Of a DNA stretch of 64,000 nt, positions 37,601 through 47,584 are shown piece after piece. The stretch comes from Anadara kagoshimensis (Eukaryota > Mollusca > Bivalvia > Arcoida > Arcidae), in NCBI GenBank assembly GCA_021292105.1, contig CM037861.1:60185245-60249244 (forward strand), written 5' to 3'. The position numbers and the translations under genes are program-made. The notes under the pieces were generated by a model that did no database searches, was not told the origin of the DNA, and worked only from the letters and a program-made list of their open reading frames with translations. Within the stretch, counting starts at the first letter, position 1. Every line of letters starts with the position of its first letter.

Positions 37601-40600
37601 TTTTCAACCCCGGTTTGATTAGAGATGTTAGTCTAGTTGGCCACTAAGAAATCTTACATATGCCTATGTGAATTCTCTAGCAAATGACTAGATGATGCTC
37701 CAACGCGGTAATGATGCAGGGTTAGCTCTGCCATTCGCCAATTTAGCCAATTGCTAAATCTTATAATTTCTGGCTCCAAAAAATAGCTTTTGGCTAATAA
37801 CTCTGCTTCAACATTTTTATCAATTTCATTATGAGACAGACAAAAATATTGTTACATCAAGAACAATCCACCTGGTATACAGCAGATTGGAAGACAAACA
37901 ATTTAAAACTTTTTGTCGCTTTCAGTTTCTTAGCTTTTCTGAAACTTTCACAATAAATTGCCTACTGTAAGAGCCAGTGTGATTGTGACAGTGAAATTAC
38001 GCTTTTTTCCATAGTAAATCAAATAAATCTGAATAAAAATTGATATTATTCCCTTACTTGTGCCTAGTCGTGACTGAAAATCTGTATGAGCATCCGCAAT
38101 TGTCGTAACGTATTTCTGTAGAAAGGAAAATATTGGTACTACGGCGATTTTGCATGGTGAAAATGACGGTGTTTACACCGAAAGTGATGTCCTTGGTGAC
38201 GTTTTACGTCATATGCGCAACAGGGTCCGCCATTTGCCTGATTTTTCAACATGTTAAATCCCCATAGCGCCAATGTTTTGCTCTGTGCAGAAATATTCTA
38301 CGCTTATCGCGGATGCGCATACAGGTTTCCTGTTACGACTAGGTACAAATAAGTGAGAAATATCAATCTTTATTCAAATTTATTTGATTTTCTATGGCAA
38401 TAAAGAGTATATTACTGTCACAAACAGAGTGGTTCCTACAGAGATAAATTTTTAAACTGGCTAATGTTTTGGCTACAACTTTAAGAGAGCCAGAGCTAAC
38501 CCTGCTCCATAGGAGTACGATATTTTCAAATAAATACAATAACTCTAGACCTTTTGGTATAATTATAAACAACAGGCACGCTAGACGCTCTCAAGAGTGG
38601 GGGAGTGGCATATCGGTGCTTAACGCGCAATCAAGATGGTTTCACTTATTTCGAGACCTCAAGCTCTGTGATAACAGAGGGCATCGGAGTATCCAGAGAA
38701 AACCTACGACCTACAACCAGAGATCTGACAAGCTTGCTCACAATATAGGATTTGTCCAGAGTGGGATTCGAACCTAGGGGGTGAAATGCAATGTCATCCG
38801 TAACACGGACTTGGTCGCTAAAACAACACTGATTAAGAGTATCGGGCCAATTGAAATGTACAATTCGATAGGGCCAATGAAGTGTGAATGTGTGTGGTAT
38901 TCATTCTTTAAATAAATTTCGGGATCGTTTTCTGAACAAGTTTAAATACTTATAGTGCGTACGACATCAACAGATTACAAAAAGATTAAAAAAATGTTTG
39001 CTTTTAATCAGTTTATACCTCAATACATTTACTCAGAAGATACGGACAACAAATAAAATTGTTTTTCTTCGTCTTAAAATGTATCAATATCAACTAGTAT
39101 TTGGAGAACATTATTTAAAGGAGTGTCAGATTTAGTGACGTAGGAAATGTTATTTTTGTAGACACAGGCAACAATACAGACCATCCTTAACCTAAACATA
39201 TGCAATTAATTGAGATCTAAATACCCGTCTTAAACACGGAACATCCTAAACCTGTACAAGCACTTTTCATAATAAAATAATAATAATAATCACACAAATG
39301 TAGCGGTTTCATGAGTTTTAAATAGATAAGAAAATCTCGTCCCGAGTTCTTGACCAAATATATTAGAACAAGGATTGAGATTTCTCAATCTGGAACCAAA
39401 GGTCAAGTAGTGATTGATTCCATTTCTAGCACCAAAAATGCATCAATTAATACAAAAATCAACAATAATATTTTATAAACTGAACTCAAGTTCTTTAACA
39501 AATATAATACTGGGAATTAGATTTCCCTATCTTGCACCACAAGAAGTGATTGATTCCATTTCTTTAATCAATTTAAATGCCAATGAATTTGATCATGTTA
39601 TCAACCTTCGAAACACCCCCGTCTTTGCGGGAAAACAGCGTGTTTGCTAGACATTCTATACATAGCGCAAAAAAAATAAAAAATAAAAATCCATATAGAA
39701 AGAATAACCCTGGAGGGATTTCCCTGTCTGATTCTATGATAACTGAGGCCGCTAATTCAATGCACGATTGAACATATATATGGGTTTTATCGTAAATCAT
39801 CGTTTTAAGTGGTGTCAATATTTTGGTTGTTTTCGTCAATATTAGTACCTTGATCCACGAAATCACATGCCATCGAATAGTATATACCTGTATTGCAATC
39901 TTACCTGAAACGGTACTGAGACAACCCTACAACCCCCAAACCCCTCGCATTGATACAACCCCCAAACCCCTCGCATTGATATTTTTCTTGGAACCACGAA
40001 AATGTGATACAACGAAAGTAAATGATTTAATACTACATTAGAGGTATGTATGCCAAATCAGGAGTTTTAAAATGACAAGTAAACGCACTTATCTAGCAGA
40101 GAAAATGATATAGCACTGTTATCTGAGATATGACTAACTATAATTAAGTTAAATTAACTTACAGTTCCTCATCATTCCATTCGATGGCCAATATATCGTT
40201 GTCGTGCAATACTCCAAATGCGTAGATCAAATGCGTACATAAATCGGGTTCTATATGTTCCGGGAAAAATTTCCCAACTCCGGGCCGGTACTGTGACCAA
40301 TTTGTATAGTAACATACTCTGTTATATCCTGCATATCCTGAATTTGGGAAATAATTGTGACATCATTAAAAATGAGAGTGAGAGGACAAATTCAATTATA
40401 AGCTCCAACACCGTATTAGTTAGAACACCATCAACGATATCGATGTGAGGACAAGACTCGCATCCCTAGATCTTCAGTAGGATGTTTAAAATTCTCTTAA
40501 AAACCCGCTTCTATTTTCAATACAGTTTGGTTAGGTTATGCGAGGGACATTTTACATTCATGTCTTTAGAGTTTTTAAAAAATAAAATGCTTAAAACATT

Positions 40601-41044
40601 CTTTCTATTTTGTATAAATGAACTGTAGAAGAATAATATTTCTGTCCGACGATAAGACCAAAACCATCGTTATTATAAATTAACTGCTGTATTTCGGGAA
40701 ATTATCGTGTTCTCTTATTTTTGCGTATGCGCGACAGTATCAAAGCGCGAAAATATAACATCTGCGAATATTTTATTCTGACCATCATCCAAAGACGCGA
40801 AAATGAAAGTACACGAATACAATGGAATTGCAACTCTCGCGAAAATTGACTGTCGCGAAAATTTGCTAATTTAGAGTTTAGAAAAATATTACACACCATA
40901 GGATGCTGACACCAAATTAACTACATGTATAGAAAAATATTACTCTTTCCAGTTAAGTATGAAAAATACTAATTGTAAATATGTTTAAGCAATAACGTTG
41001 TTACTTATAAAAATATATATAATATATATATTTTTTTTTTTATT

Positions 41045-41112
<68 letters not shown>

Positions 41113-41184
41113 TATTATTATATTATTATTATACTCACCATATGGTGCTAACACCAAAACCAGAGCTAGAAGTTGAAGAACCAT
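28443..41184 (-). CDS. Secreted chitinase: GH18 + Thr-rich linker + three CBM14 (11 exons, 680 aa)
   Basis: Exons: 41139-41184, 40163-40337, 36606-36858, 35514-35638, 34270-34378, 33587-33772, 33156-33278, 31270-31744, 30477-30668, 29410-29601, 28443-28609. They sum to 2043 nt with consistent phases. The enzyme would hydrolyse beta-1,4-GlcNAc links of chitin outside the cell. The N-terminus [15 protein letters not shown] is a signal peptide, followed by the GH18 start [14 protein letters not shown]. The catalytic motif [11 protein letters not shown] is at about 130-140, with proton donor Glu138. [26 protein letters not shown] and [13 protein letters not shown] complete GH18 to about 386. A Thr/Pro linker runs to about 497, then CBM14 domains at about 498-561, 562-625 and 626-680. 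The architecture resembles multi-CBM14 molluscan chitinases used in digestion, defence or shell work; which role applies here is not shown. Confidence 0.95.
29410..29601 (-). CDS. Chitinase exon 10: second CBM14 domain
   Basis: A symmetric phase 1-1 exon of 192 nt encoding [32 protein letters not shown] and [11 protein letters not shown], with a short TVNPSG tail. It has the same length and phase as exon 9, which fits origin by exon duplication. Confidence 0.93.
29690..29850 (-). repeat. Family A repeat in chitinase intron
   Basis: Reverse-orientation copy: gtgttccggaagggtaagca, gtttagctagctacatccgc, tgtatatccagggtaattgg. Confidence 0.6.
30172..30453 (-). mobile_element. SINE family 1, sense to chitinase, next to the exon 9 donor
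   Basis: On the minus strand the head accactacggtagctcagtt starts about 26 nt after the exon 9 donor. The body includes caagtcttggttagacccg (reverse). A possible short target duplication (tattttacta / tatttttatta) lies outside the splice site. Confidence 0.85.
30477..30668 (-). CDS. Chitinase exon 9: first CBM14 domain
   Basis: A 192-nt phase 1-1 exon encoding [40 protein letters not shown] and [16 protein letters not shown] head begins about 26 nt downstream of its donor. Confidence 0.93.
31222..31266 (-). mobile_element. SINE family 1 core fragment abutting the exon 8 donor of chitinase
   Basis: The forward sequence cggggcattcgttttcaagg then tctcttccgaaggac is the family 1 mid-body in reverse. 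It touches the donor region (GTAAGGGAG). It is too short to show target duplications. Confidence 0.65.
31270..31744 (-). CDS. Chitinase exon 8: GH18 C-terminus and Thr-rich linker
   Basis: The first 47 codons finish the GH18 barrel ([20 protein letters not shown]). The rest is about 110 residues dominated by Thr, Pro, Gln and Lys, a likely O-glycosylated spacer. The coding strand is built of ACA/ACN triplets, so the forward strand looks like a (GTT)n/(TTG)n low-complexity tract. The intron starts almost directly with a SINE core fragment. Confidence 0.92.
32497..32690. mobile_element. MITE C copy (TIR cagacctgtcgaa..gtttaacac)
   Basis: The left end is gaccagtcgagagttta then gggctaacgaaaag. 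The right end mirrors it with cccagtgttaactttcgacg. Sister copies: 34693-34857, 35298-35505, 45185-45372 and 61855-62332. Confidence 0.65.
32697..33092. mobile_element. MITE E copy 1, about 395 bp with about 65-bp terminal inverted repeats
   Basis: The left end ggcagtgaagttacgttttt then aaatcagaataaaaactgat is mirrored on the right by atcagtttttattctgattt then aagcgttacttcaccgtcac. The middle has a palindrome tgacgtaaaacgtca and the blocks gggtccgccatttgcctgat and ctctgtgcagaaatattcta. The second copy is at 37972-38432. Confidence 0.8.
33880..34193 (-). mobile_element. SINE family 1 copy in chitinase intron 5
   Basis: Reverse orientation with a full head (ccaactgagctaccatagaa) and body (cgtgacacggggcatcggtt, ctcttccgaaggaccccatg). 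Confidence 0.85.
34693..35505. mobile_element. Cluster: MITE C, SINE family 1, MITE C
   Basis: A MITE C copy at 34693-34857 (tacagaccagtcaagagttt ... aacaggtctgtattgta) is followed by a forward SINE family 1 at 34922-35213 (gttagctcagttggcagagt ... aatcaataaat). A second MITE C lies at 35298-35505 (acagacctgtcgaatgtttt ... attcgacagatctatattgt). All lie in chitinase intron 4. Confidence 0.7.
35688..36000 (+). mobile_element. SINE family 1 copy in chitinase intron 3
   Basis: A 5'-truncated head (gtatgtgggaggtcgcggtt), the full body and a tail of repeated caatcaatcaat. It starts about 50 nt upstream (in gene terms) of the exon 4 acceptor. Confidence 0.8.
36262..36390 (+). repeat. Family A repeat in chitinase intron 3
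   Basis: A short copy with ctagctacacgaggtgctaa, ccctggtggga and tttggatatggaccagtatg. Confidence 0.5.
36606..36858 (-). CDS. Chitinase exon 3: GH18 catalytic core
   Basis: It encodes [20 protein letters not shown], the GGWN motif and [11 protein letters not shown]. The three acidic residues of DxxDxDxE are all present, so the enzyme should be active, unlike chi-lectins that lack the Glu. Confidence 0.95.
37972..38432. mobile_element. MITE E copy 2
   Basis: It shares TIRs and interior with 32697-33092 (gtgacagtgaaattacgctt ... gggtccgccatttgcctgat ... ctctgtgcagaaatattcta ... tatttgattttctatgg). An insertion near the left end (cctagtcgtgactgaaaatc) makes it longer. Confidence 0.75.
38580..38830 (-). 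repeat. Decayed tRNA-like repeat
   Basis: A minus-strand B-box-like stretch (gttcgaatcccactctgg) sits at the right end, with a body that does not match SINE families 1 or 2. Only one copy is seen. Confidence 0.4.
39325..39660. repeat. Decayed relative of the 5255-5520 foldback repeat
   Basis: It repeats the phrases gtcccgagttcttgaccaaa, ggattgagatttctcaatct, caccacaagaagtgattgat and gcgggaaaacagcgtgt seen at 5255-5520. It lies in chitinase intron 2. Confidence 0.6.
39930..39985. repeat. 27-bp tandem duplication
   Basis: The phrase acaacccccaaacccctcgc then attgata occurs twice back to back. Confidence 0.9.
41031..41134. repeat. (TTTA)n/(TTA)n low-complexity tract at the chitinase exon 1 donor
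   Basis: A T-run, then tttatttatt repeats, then long (tta)n. It ends directly at the donor of chitinase exon 1 (41138), so intron 1 begins GTGAGT followed at once by AT-rich triplets. Confidence 0.9.
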
Positions 41185-41274
41185 GGTCAATCTATAAGAG
41201 AAAAACTGATTTGATTAGGTTCATATAAATACTTGACCAAATGTGAAAGGTCAGTAGTGATGTTTATATGTATA

Positions 41275-41504
41275 CATTGACCCGTCAGCCTAACCTTTTT
41301 ATCCTTTGTATTAAGGATATGGAGGATCCATGCATTCATGGGTAGTGTTGGGATTCGCAGTTAATACGCACACAATGCATATATACATGTGCGCATCCCA
41401 TGATCAAGGTAGACGATATAAGCCTATATGTCACCTATACATGTATATAAATGCTCCATGCATAATGAATATTTAAATTAAAGGTTAAGCGGACAGGTCA
41501 ATGT
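41275..41504. mobile_element. MITE B copy 4
   Basis: The left end is cattgacccgtcagcctaac. The right end is aaggttaagcggacaggtca then atg. It shares interior blocks with 11501-11724 (ggatccatgcattcatgggt; acgcacacaatgca). It lies about 90 bp upstream of the chitinase start codon. Confidence 0.75.
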
Positions 41505-42073
41505 TGTTTATGCCAGTTATGACCCAGAGTGAAACATCATCATTTTGTATTCCTAAGAAAGTGATTTAAAGCATTAAATATTATTATAGATGGTTTTTTG
41601 AAATCTTTATATATGGTCATGGGTGAATAAATGGTCATTGAAAATATTTATGTTTGTATATGTTAAAAATAGAGAATTATGTCACATTTCAAATTAAAGA
41701 ATAATAAAATAGTATTATAAAGGAATAATGACATGATGTGATAAAAGACTGAAGCAAAATAGACTAATAAAAACATGACAATACTCACAATTCCATTAAC
41801 TCAGTGCACTCCTTACTACTTCGTTTGACGTCGTAAAAATTAACATTCTTAATCCAATGGGAGTTTTCCAAGGGCATTAGTTTTCCCCATATACTCCGGT
41901 TTCCCCAGATATACATAACTTGTAGCCTCGAAATCTTGTTTGAAAGTTTGTCAGTTCACTTGCCGAAGCATTCCGGTTACCCCACCATTATATAATTGAC
42001 AATTTCGAAATAAATCATCATTACTCCAATTACAGGAACTTTATACACAAACAAGCAAGCTCCTGACACTATT

Positions 42074-42424
42074 AACCACTGTGTGGACCATTGCGGTAGC
42101 TCAGTTGGTAGAGTGCTCGCTCCGTAAGTGGGAGGTCGTGGATTCGATCCCCGGCCGGGTCTGACCAAGACTTGAAAGTGGGTAGTGATTGTTCTTTCGC
42201 CAAGCACTCGGCATTACGAAATGAAAGTCACGGTTCTTTCGGATGGTAACTTAAAATAAACGAGGTCCCGTGTCACGGTGGACTTGGCACGCTAAAAAAC
42301 CCTGCTGTATAATGCCATCAGTGCAACGCACAGGCAAAATTTCTGCACCTTTGCCTGTAGCTGGCGACTTCTCGATATAAAAAATATTCTCGACTGGGAC
42401 GTTAAACACCATTACCCAACTCAA
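42074..42424 (+). mobile_element. Young SINE family 1 copy with perfect target-site duplication
   Basis: The full head (gcggtagctcagttggtaga ... gattcgatccccggccgggt), complete body and tail (cccaactcaa) are flanked by ctcctgacactatt at 42060-42073 and again at 42425-42438. The perfect 14-bp duplication marks a recent insertion. Confidence 0.92.
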
Positions 42425-42643
42425 CTCCTGACACTATTGACAGCGTTAACTACTTCACTGCGTTTTTACATAAGCCAGACTTAATTGTTCAACTTTTTTT
42501 CCGTTATTGTTTAACTTTATCACAACACTATGTGTCCTTGTATTAAATCTTTACTTGTTACTATTCTATGATTTATAGATACATTGCATGCTGTTTTAAA
42601 GGGAGGTAACTCAAATTTAAGTTCGGGCAACAATTTCAAGCAG

Positions 42644-43339
42644 TCATGGGTTCCCCTTGCAATAACGTTTTAACACGAAATAGCGAATCGGATTGTTATT
42701 TGCTTCTAAATTTTCAACAGCTTTAAGGAAAGCAGATTCTTTTTCTGAATCCCCTGGGCATCCAACTTTTATTTTTTTTGCACTGGTGCCGTACTCATTT
42801 TCTGTACAGCTGAGGAACTGTGGTATCTGATTGCCCTTTCTAAAGTTCGAGTCACAAGCCTTGTGATAGACACCCTCAGCTGCAAAAAGGTCTTCTCCAG
42901 CAACAACTAATCTTGCTTTCACTGTCTCAGACCATGAGTCATTGCGTTTATCACAACATTCCATGATACTTTTGGAATATATTTTTGTTCGCACTGAAAT
43001 GAGTTTATAGTCTGTCTTCCTCCCATTGTATCTATCGCCTACACCACAGAATACGCAATGGTCCTTGATAGAATGGGTTGGAGTTGCTGAACGGAGACTA
43101 AAACGATTGTCATTCGATTGATTGTCCTCTTCGTCAAGCTTACGTTTGTCTCTTTGTATGCAATTTGGATTGATGAAATTATTGCGACACAATGTATGTA
43201 TTTGTTGTCCAGGTGCCACAGCAACAGTTTCATTCCGTTCAACACAGGCCCTTGCAATTCCATCACATCCCTTTTGCGTCAGCTTTGTCAGCGCCTCACC
43301 ATTGTGAATTGGCTTGCCACAGAACACACAGTCAAGCAT
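42644..43339 (-). CDS. Cys-rich protein of unknown function, two CxxC modules (231 aa), possibly a terminal exon
   Basis: One open frame starting MLDCVFCGKP. It has two similar modules: CVFCG ... IHTLCRNNF (about 4-54) and CVFCG ... YHKACDSNFRKG (about 95-168), each a CxxC followed by HxxC or HxxxC, which suggests zinc binding. The linker is basic and Ser-rich; the C-terminus is KRYCKGNP then TGA. The layout recalls an expanded family of uncharacterised proteins in molluscs and cnidarians, usually much longer, so this may be a truncated or repeat-borne copy. The ATG lies immediately after a good acceptor (TATTTTGCAG|G), so it may be an internal or last exon. The inverted repeat at 43399-43834 contains a donor-like GTGAGT upstream. 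Function unknown. Confidence 0.6.
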   Translation of the reverse strand: MLDCVFCGKPIHNGEALTKLTQKGCDGIARACVERNETVAVAPGQQIHTLCRNNFINPNCIQRDKRKLDEEDNQSNDNRFSLRSATPTHSIKDHCVFCGVGDRYNGRKTDYKLISVRTKIYSKSIMECCDKRNDSWSETVKARLVVAGEDLFAAEGVYHKACDSNFRKGNQIPQFLSCTENEYGTSAKKIKVGCPGDSEKESAFLKAVENLEANNNPIRYFVLKRYCKGNP

Positions 43340-43398
43340 CCTGCAAAATAGAGAAACTGATCAGAAGTGTGTTAAAATAAGTAAAGAATGAGCTCAAA

Positions 43399-43834
43399 CT
43401 TTCACATGTAGTAGTTATGAGGACTCACCACAAAATGATGATTAAAAACCAGGACAGATGTTATAAGTCCAAACTGGAGAGTGGTACTAGGTGTTCCGGA
43501 CGAGAGTAAATGTAACCCTGCCTCATGCACGACACCCGCCTCTAAACCGTTTAACCATCATGTTTATTCAGAAGGTCGGGTTAAAAAACAAAGCAAAGTT
43601 TGGTATATTAGAATGAAAGCTTGGTTTTTTAACCCGACCTTCTGAATAAACATGATGGTTAAACAGTTTAGGCATTTCTTCTATATGACAGAGGCGGGTG
43701 TCGTGCATTAGGCAGGGTTACATTTACTCTCATCCGGAACACCTAGTACCACTCTCCAGTTTGGACTTATAACATCTGTCCTGGTTTTTAATCATCATTT
43801 TGTGGAGAGTCCTCATAACTACTACATGTGAAAG
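43399..43834. repeat. Long inverted repeat, arms about 196 and 216 bp, 24-bp spacer
   Basis: The left arm 43399-43594 runs from ctttcacatgtagtagttat to ggttaaaaaacaaagc. The right arm 43619-43834 runs from gcttggttttttaaccc to ataactactacatgtgaaag. The arms pair almost completely apart from about 20 extra bases in the right arm (catttcttctatatgacaga). A transcript would fold into a long hairpin. It sits just upstream (minus strand) of the Cys-rich ORF. Confidence 0.92.
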
Positions 43835-43859
43835 CTCAATAATCATTCACATAGACACC

Positions 43860-46049
43860 AAGTTTGCTGTCTTTGGTGGGATTCTGTAAAAGTTACTGCG
43901 ATTTTCAGTTTTTTCGTGCTTACCACGGCAACCATATTGAATTCATTATGATGTAATCATCACAAATCCCTAAGATTGGTCTCATATGATTCCTTGACCA
44001 TGAAAACATGGGTATGGATATCATTTTCATAAGTCTAGCTCTATTACTTTTGTCAGTATAGGCAAAAACAGAAATTTTAGTAATGGCTACCTTAATTTGC
44101 ATATTTTACCATGTTCCACCAAATATATTTTTCTACATTTTTGATATATCATGTGGCAGGTCTAACTTAAACATATGAAAGTGGTTTCGTTTTTCTGGCA
44201 ATTTGTCCTGGGTCACCCCCTATTTTGGGCTAGATTTACTGGACTATGTATAGGTTCGTCTATAATTAATTTGTTGTTTTAAAAGCAGGTAGACCGAATA
44301 ATTTCTGTTGTCAATGGTCCTTTATATTGATGATATTGACAATGGGGCGACATAACTACCTTCCTTCCAAAATGCGGAAATTCGCCGTCTCCAAGTGGAG
44401 GGAGTCGATTCTTCTGTCTCAACAAATAAATACCTGCATGGTGATCAACTAAGCTGCCGTTCTTATAATTAAAATATGTCTTCTTCAAGAGTATTCAACA
44501 TTATATTGGGCTGTTGAACATATTCTAAAACATTGGATTTTAACGTACCAGCTTCATCCGATATCAGATTGTTAATTTTTATCCTGGTGATTTTCTCCTT
44601 GTGTGTGACCATGTTCATGCGAATGATTGACCGAGTTTTTACAGATCGCAATAATATATGCTTATGTATTGATCACTTTAGAATACGAGATATCACGCCT
44701 GGGTACGCATTTTTAGAAAAATAAATCCGCACCTCGGCAATAAATTATCGAATTATCATAAAACGTCATATTTGTTTTCAAAAACTAATGTTTGTCTCAT
44801 ATACTAGACTGATATTTTTCTGTTGAATTATATTTTTTAAGTATTTGTTAAAATTTCAAAGCAAAATTGTTTTTAGCAAAGGACCCAAAAAGATAACTTC
44901 AGTTTTGTTTTCAAAAAATGATTACAAAGTTACGTTTTCCTATCAGTAGACAACATTAATGGCTATATGTTTCATAATCATCCCTTATTAAAATGTCCTT
45001 CTACTTAAATCTGGCAAATGTAAAATCTTAATAATTTTGGGATTTATCAAGAATATAGGAATTAAGGTTTTATTTTGAAGACCACTTCAAGCTTCATTTA
45101 GTTTCGTCAAAAATGCATATCCACAGTTCCAAAAGAGTATCAAAATCTGCTAAATTAAAGAAAATCTTAATAAAGGGATAATTGTGATACTGGAATCTGA
45201 CCTTCTAAAGCCGGTTTAATGCAGGGCTAACAAAAACAAGATTAATAGCTATAATGACGTTGGAAAAGGTGGCGGTTAGGAAAGATGAAAGTTGTCAATA
45301 TAATAAGGGGTCGAGATTAGGTACCGCTACGACACTTATTCGTTAGTGTTAAACTTTCGATAGACGTTTCTGTGTATGCTAAGTATGTCATATGACATTT
45401 CTTAATTTTTTTCTAAGTATGTCATATGACATTTCTTAATTTTTTTCGTCCAATACACAGGACCGGTTCCATAATACTAGTATACAATTTTTAGAAATAA
45501 AACAGAGTATTATTTTATATACTTCTGGGTATTTTTAAATTTGTATTATGAAACTGGTCCCTGTGATTCAAAACATTAAAAAAACTATATGCCAACTATA
45601 TTAAAATACAACAACAGAATTTAACCAATGAAAACTGATTAAAATCGGGAGATTTTGCAGGTTTTTATTTGTCATCCTCCAGACAAATCTGGTCTATTTT
45701 ATGCATTAAGATACTAAGCATCTTATCAGATTTAATCATTTCGTGTAAACTTATTAAAATAGGGTTTTATACGAATATAATCATGGATATTGTGCTGAAA
45801 TGCATGGAACCTTGACTGGGTCTTAAATTTTGATCTAATGTGTGTATCCGGCGGGCTATATATTAATGTTAAAAAACACATCGGATTTTATTTAATCTAA
45901 ACCGTTTTAATCTCATATATACAAACATAACTTTAAAATAAGAGCAGATTTTTTTTTTCATTCTTCTATCACAAACCTTATAAGGCTGATTAAAAAAAGG
46001 CACCGCAACAAAACCGAGACCACCTGTGTACTGATATAGCTTGGCATCT
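43860..46049. other. Intergenic; MITE C copy and a small tandem duplication, no gene recognised
   Basis: A decayed MITE C lies at 45185-45372 (gggctaacaaaaac ... gttagtgttaaactttcga). A 36-bp unit (ctaagtatgtcatatgacat then ttcttaattttttt) is duplicated at about 45378-45447. The minus-strand frame at 44279-44488 contains no motif I recognise. Confidence 0.5.
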
Positions 46050-46054
46050 GTGAT

Positions 46055-46340
46055 TTAAACAGGAGGTGCTTAATCTTCCGGAGCACCCGGTCTCACTTTC
46101 CTTGTGTTTAACATAATCTGCCAGTTTCAAAGTTTTACTTTGCTTTGGGGTTGTAATTTAGACATGGATTAGTATATGTTTGTTACACAAGTGGCTAGTG
46201 TAGCTAGCTAGACAAGTGCTTCCGGAGCATCCAGCCTCATTTCCCTTGTGGAGGTTAATGTGTTCAACTTAATCTGCCAGTTTTCAAAATGTTTGTTTTG
46301 TTTTTGGATTATGATTTGAACATAGATTGGTATGTTTGTT
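46055..46340 (+). repeat. Two adjacent family A repeats
   Basis: The first has aacaggaggtgcttaatctt, ccggagcacccggtctcact and gacatggattagtat. The second repeats gctagctagacaagtgcttc, cggagcatccagcctcattt and gaacatagattggtatg. The head-to-tail arrangement suggests tandem insertion or local duplication. Confidence 0.65.
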
Positions 46341-47060
46341 TTGATACATGTACAAACTAAATATGCAATGATTGATCCTGGCCAGCTTTGTACTAAAATT
46401 AACAAGTTCGTGAACACCAAAATCTATAATTATCTTTTACAGCATAACTAACACATACATGTACATAGAAATTACACGTTTAGATTCAATGTTTTGCCAC
46501 ACAAGACCATTTAAGTCACATAATCTTTGACTTTTATAATTTATAGGGTGTATTATTCTGAAAAAAGATAATTATGGATTCTAGTGTGCACGAACTTGTT
46601 GTCGGGACTATAGTGAAAAGTTGGGGTGACTTTTAGTAGACTGTAGAACTTCATTTGTAAAATAGAAAACACAAATAGTAAACCTGGGTTATAATTTTTT
46701 TATCAAAATCAAAATCAACAAATTTCAATAAATAATTCATTAAAAATCTATATAAAAATATTTTATAAAACATTATAATTATAAAGTCAACAAATATCAC
46801 AGGTGGTTTAAATTAATCATAAATAACTAATCCATAGATAATCCAATAATCCATTGTCATGTTGTAAAATACAGTCAAGCCTGTCTAGAAATGCTTTCTT
46901 TTCAAATAACATAAAAAGGGAAGTGTCAATGTATTACAATTTTCTTATATAGCCTTCATTAGCTGGCCCAAGTCTTAACCAATATTTTCTTTAACTTAAA
47001 TATGGCAAATTTGAAATATCAATAATTCAGTTCAGTTTCGAAGAAAGAAGGGGGGTTTTT
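46341..47060. other. AT-rich intergenic sequence, nothing recognised
   Basis: No protein signature, RNA gene or clear repeat was found on either strand. Confidence 0.4.
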
Positions 47061-47245
47061 AAATTTGAGTTTCCGTCTATCTGTCTAAACCTTTCGAAGA
47101 TAGAATGGGGTATTAAATTTGAGTTTCCGTCTATCTGTCTAAACCTTTCGAAGATAGAATGGGGTATTAAATTTGAGTTTCCGTCTATCTGTCTAAACCT
47201 TTCGAAGATAGAATGGGGTATTAAATTTGAGTTTCCGTCCGTTCG
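47061..47245. repeat. 54-bp tandem repeat, 3.3 near-identical copies
   Basis: Units start at 47061, 47115 and 47169, with a partial at 47223: taaatttgagtttccgtcta, tctgtctaaacctttcgaag, atagaatggggtat. Since 54 is a multiple of three, the minus strand reads as an open 18-residue repeat, which is an artefact of unit length. The near-perfect identity suggests recent expansion. Confidence 0.95.
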
Positions 47246-47528
47246 TCTTTCCTTCCGTCCTTCAAAATAATTTAACAAATTCTTCAAAACTATGAAGCAT
47301 ATTTTCATGAATCGTGTTGCAAAGCATCAACATTGACAGGAGACATGCATAACATTAACCCCAGTTGGTTTGCTCATTTTCATGGGAGTTATTGCCCTTT
47401 GAACATAAGACACAAAAAAGAACCTGCTGGCGCGGGTTCCTAATTTACTGATTTTACTTGTTACATCTATATTATTTTTATTGAATCCTTTGATTTGTAG
47501 TATGTACTATCTAATTTTATCTGGAATG

Positions 47529-47529
47529 C

Positions 47530-47579
<50 letters not shown>
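47529..47579. repeat. (GT)n microsatellite
   Basis: About 24 GT units with one interruption near the start. Confidence 0.95.

Positions 47580-47584
<5 letters not shown>

Noticed and set aside
42095..42170. Possible tRNA gene (A- and B-box-like sequence)
   Set aside because: It is the head of a SINE with target duplications and many genomic copies; the cloverleaf and 3' end do not fit a functional tRNA.
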